Part shown: one piece after another, positions 35,274 through 36,937 of the stretch
How positions within the stretch are numbered: position 1 is the stretch's first letter
Layout: each line of letters begins with the position of its first letter
Assembly (NCBI GenBank): GCA_016234625.1
Contig: JACRBD010000309.1
Span: 1 to 36,937 of the forward strand
Length of the DNA: 36,937 bases
Direction of reading: 5' to 3'
Origin: Caulobacterales bacterium
GTDB lineage: Bacteria > Pseudomonadota > Alphaproteobacteria > Caulobacterales > Caulobacteraceae
The notes under the pieces: model-generated
Databases searched by the model: none
Seen by the model: the letters and a program-made list of their open reading frames with translations, nothing else
What the model was told of the DNA's origin: nothing
Translations under genes and position numbers: made by a program

Positions 35274-36212
35274 TTAACCGTGGGTCCAGCCGAGCCGTTC
35301 GACAGGGACCTCGGCGCCCTTGAAGGCGACCTCCACGCCCCGCCCGGCGACGAAGACCCCCACGATCGTGAAACCGGCCGGGACGGGCTGGTCGGCCGGA
35401 AGGGCGCAAACGATCTCGTAGTCATCGCCGCCGGTCGCCATCGCGACCAGGGCCGCCACGACATCGGGCTGCTGGCCCAGCCAGGTCGCGCCCGGGCCGG
35501 AAACGGGCATGCGCTCGAGGCTGATCTCGACCCCGCAACCGCTGGCGGTGGCCAGATGCCCGGCATCGGCCAGCAGGCCGTCGGACACGTCAGCGGCCGC
35601 GCGGGCGCGGGTTCGCAGCGGTTCGATCAGGTCGATACGGGGCCGGGGGAGCCGGTACCGGTCCGCGAGCGTCGGGCTGTCAATCTCGCCCCGCGCCGCC
35701 TTCAGCCCCAGCCAGCCGTCGCCGATCGGACCGCTGACGGCGAGCAGATCACCCGGCCGCGCGCCGCCGCGCAGCACCGCCCTGCCCTGTGGGACCCAGC
35801 CCAGCATCGTCGCGGTCAGGCAGAACGGCCCCGGCGTCGAGACCGTGTCGCCGCCCAGCAGCGTCAGGCCGTAGGTCTCGCCATCTTCCGCCAGGCCCCT
35901 CACGAACTGCTCACGGTCCACCCAGGTCGTCCCGGCCGGCCAGGCGGTGGTGAGGATGTAGCCGTACGGCTCCGCCCCCTTTGCGGCGAGATCCGACAGA
36001 TTCACCCGGAGCAACTTGCGGGCTGTCAGGTCCAGCGGATCGTCGGGCAGGAAATGCACCCCGGCGACCAGGGCGTCCTTGGTCACCACCAGGTCGAAGC
36101 CGGGCCGCGAGGGGATCACGGCGGCGTCGTCGAGCAGATCGAGCGCTTCCGGCGCGCCCCGGGTCAGGGGGCGGAGGAGCCGCGCGATCCAGTCGAACTC
36201 ACCCCCGGGCAT
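35274..36212 (-). CDS. thiL: thiamine-monophosphate kinase
   Basis: ATP-dependent last step to thiamine diphosphate. Start chosen at ATG 36212 ([16 protein letters not shown]), 14 bases inside the nusB end; the track start at 36290 would overlap nusB more deeply. It has 312 residues, normal length. PurM-like motifs are [74 protein letters not shown] and [30 protein letters not shown] closes the ATP site. It is part of ribH-nusB-thiL, a common alphaproteobacterial order. Confidence 0.95.
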   Translation of the reverse strand: MPGGEFDWIARLLRPLTRGAPEALDLLDDAAVIPSRPGFDLVVTKDALVAGVHFLPDDPLDLTARKLLRVNLSDLAAKGAEPYGYILTTAWPAGTTWVDREQFVRGLAEDGETYGLTLLGGDTVSTPGPFCLTATMLGWVPQGRAVLRGGARPGDLLAVSGPIGDGWLGLKAARGEIDSPTLADRYRLPRPRIDLIEPLRTRARAAADVSDGLLADAGHLATASGCGVEISLERMPVSGPGATWLGQQPDVVAALVAMATGGDDYEIVCALPADQPVPAGFTIVGVFVAGRGVEVAFKGAEVPVERLGWTHG

Positions 36213-36729
36213 CGCGGGCGAGGCCATCGAGAGCGCCGTTGACGAAGCCCGGCTCGGGTCCCTCGAAGAAGGACTTGGCGATCTCGACATATTCGTCGAT
36301 GGCCACTTCCACCGGCACGTCCGGGCGCTTCATCAGCTCCCAGCCGCCGGCGCGCAGGATGGCCCGCAGAGTGGCGTCAAGCCGCTCCAGCCGCCAGCCG
36401 GTCGCCAGGCGATGGGTCACGGCGCTGTCGATGGCGTTCTGGGCGCTGACCACGCCATGGACCAGTTCGGAAAAGAACACCTCGTCGGCCTCGGCCAGGG
36501 TTTCACCCTCGAGGTCGCCGTCGAAACGGTGGTCGGTGAATTCACGGACCACGGCCTCGACGCCGGTTCCGGCCAGTTCCATCTGGTACAGGGCCTGGAC
36601 GGCGGCCAGGCGGGCCACCGTGCGGGCGCGGCGGGCCTTGGCGCTCAAGGGCGCGGCCTTGCCCTCGGTGGCGGCGACCAGCTTCTCGTAGGCGTCGCGC
36701 AGCGAGGCCGGCTTGCTGTCGCCGGTCAC
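36199..36729 (-). CDS. nusB: transcription antitermination factor NusB
   Basis: Binds boxA RNA with NusE/S10 in rRNA antitermination. 176 residues from GTG 36729 ([17 protein letters not shown]), which overlaps the ribH stop as GTGA; the track start at 36777 lies inside ribH. NusB features are [20 protein letters not shown], a long helix near [50 protein letters not shown], and [19 protein letters not shown] at the end. The N-terminal extension of about 30 residues is Ala/Lys-rich. Its 3' end overlaps thiL by 14 bases. Confidence 0.95.
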   Translation of the reverse strand: MTGDSKPASLRDAYEKLVAATEGKAAPLSAKARRARTVARLAAVQALYQMELAGTGVEAVVREFTDHRFDGDLEGETLAEADEVFFSELVHGVVSAQNAIDSAVTHRLATGWRLERLDATLRAILRAGGWELMKRPDVPVEVAIDEYVEIAKSFFEGPEPGFVNGALDGLARDARG

Positions 36730-36937
36730 TTGTCGCCCCCGATCAGGCGGTTGCGGATGCTCAGCACCTCCAGGCACGCGCGGGCCGCGCCGCCGCCCTT
36801 GTCGCCCTCGGAGACGCGCGCACGGGCCCAGGCCTGCTCCTCGTCCTCGACGGTCAGGATGCCGTTGCCGATGGCCAGCCGCTTGCGCGTGGCCAGGTCC
36901 ATCAGGCCGCGCGACGACTCATTGGACACGATCTCGA
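36726..36937 (-). CDS. ribH: 6,7-dimethyl-8-ribityllumazine synthase, C-terminal part only
   Basis: Penultimate enzyme of riboflavin synthesis. Only the last 70 residues lie in the window: [80 protein letters not shown] with RA and the GGGAA segment are typical of the lumazine synthase C-terminus. The track begins at an internal GTG (36929), but the frame is open to the window edge. The stop overlaps nusB. Confidence 0.9.
   Translation of the reverse strand, partial: EIVSNESSRGLMDLATRKRLAIGNGILTVEDEEQAWARARVSEGDKGGGAARACLEVLSIRNRLIGGDK

Overview
The window is a stretch of high-GC alphaproteobacterial chromosome, most likely from the Caulobacterales (Caulobacter/Phenylobacterium type). Four things point there: the ribH-nusB-thiL-...-hppA order, the cytochrome bc1 chaperone-DUF177-plsX-fabH-ihfA-merR order, a cold-shock protein with two cold-shock domains, and small alphaproteobacterial proteins such as DUF2842 and the NDUFS4-like complex I subunit. 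The genus is an inference and cannot be fixed from the sequence alone. Nearly everything is core metabolism. I see no prophage, transposase, integrase, CRISPR array, secretion system or defence locus.

Layout. 1-6.2 kb: a truncated LPS heptose kinase gene, a cyclopropane fatty acid synthase, a periplasmic ankyrin protein, then cysK-sseA-GNAT. 6.3-8.6 kb: an orphan amino-acid-type ABC binding lipoprotein, divergent from a cystathionine beta-lyase gene, so sulfur amino acid genes cluster here. 8.6-12.4 kb: tRNA-Arg, an NDUFS4-like subunit, tRNA-Pro(TGG), an APH-type kinase, thioesterase, DUF192 lipoprotein, double-CSD cold-shock protein and tRNA-Glu. 12.5-18.5 kb, minus strand: aminotransferase, homoserine dehydrogenase, glpX and recJ, with a small lipoprotein upstream. 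18.6-22.1 kb: PHA synthase, then GNAT and argC on the opposite strand. 22.2-23.3 kb: rplM-rpsI with a recognisable promoter and terminator. 23.4-26.9 kb: a PhoX-like Tat protein, heme A synthase, three small membrane proteins and tRNA-Pro(GGG). 27-31.7 kb, minus strand: bc1 assembly chaperone (broken by an in-frame stop), DUF177, plsX, fabH, ihfA and merR. 31.8-36.9 kb: bamE, the H+-pyrophosphatase hppA, a Tat-type exported protein, thiL, nusB and the end of ribH.

The most unusual observations are as follows. (1) The cytochrome bc1 assembly chaperone gene carries a single TAA stop at codon 32, with the rest of its frame intact. (2) An 833-bp gene-free gap, rich in inverted repeats, separates fabH from ihfA; it includes an imperfect hairpin of about 90 nt. 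(3) Three families of palindromic intergenic elements sit at gene borders, two of them with perfect 26- and 29-bp arms. Adjacent genes are often coupled by GTGA, ATGA or TGATG overlaps. I did not find a convincing undescribed multi-gene system. The fabH-ihfA gap is the best candidate for an uncharacterised RNA or repeat element.
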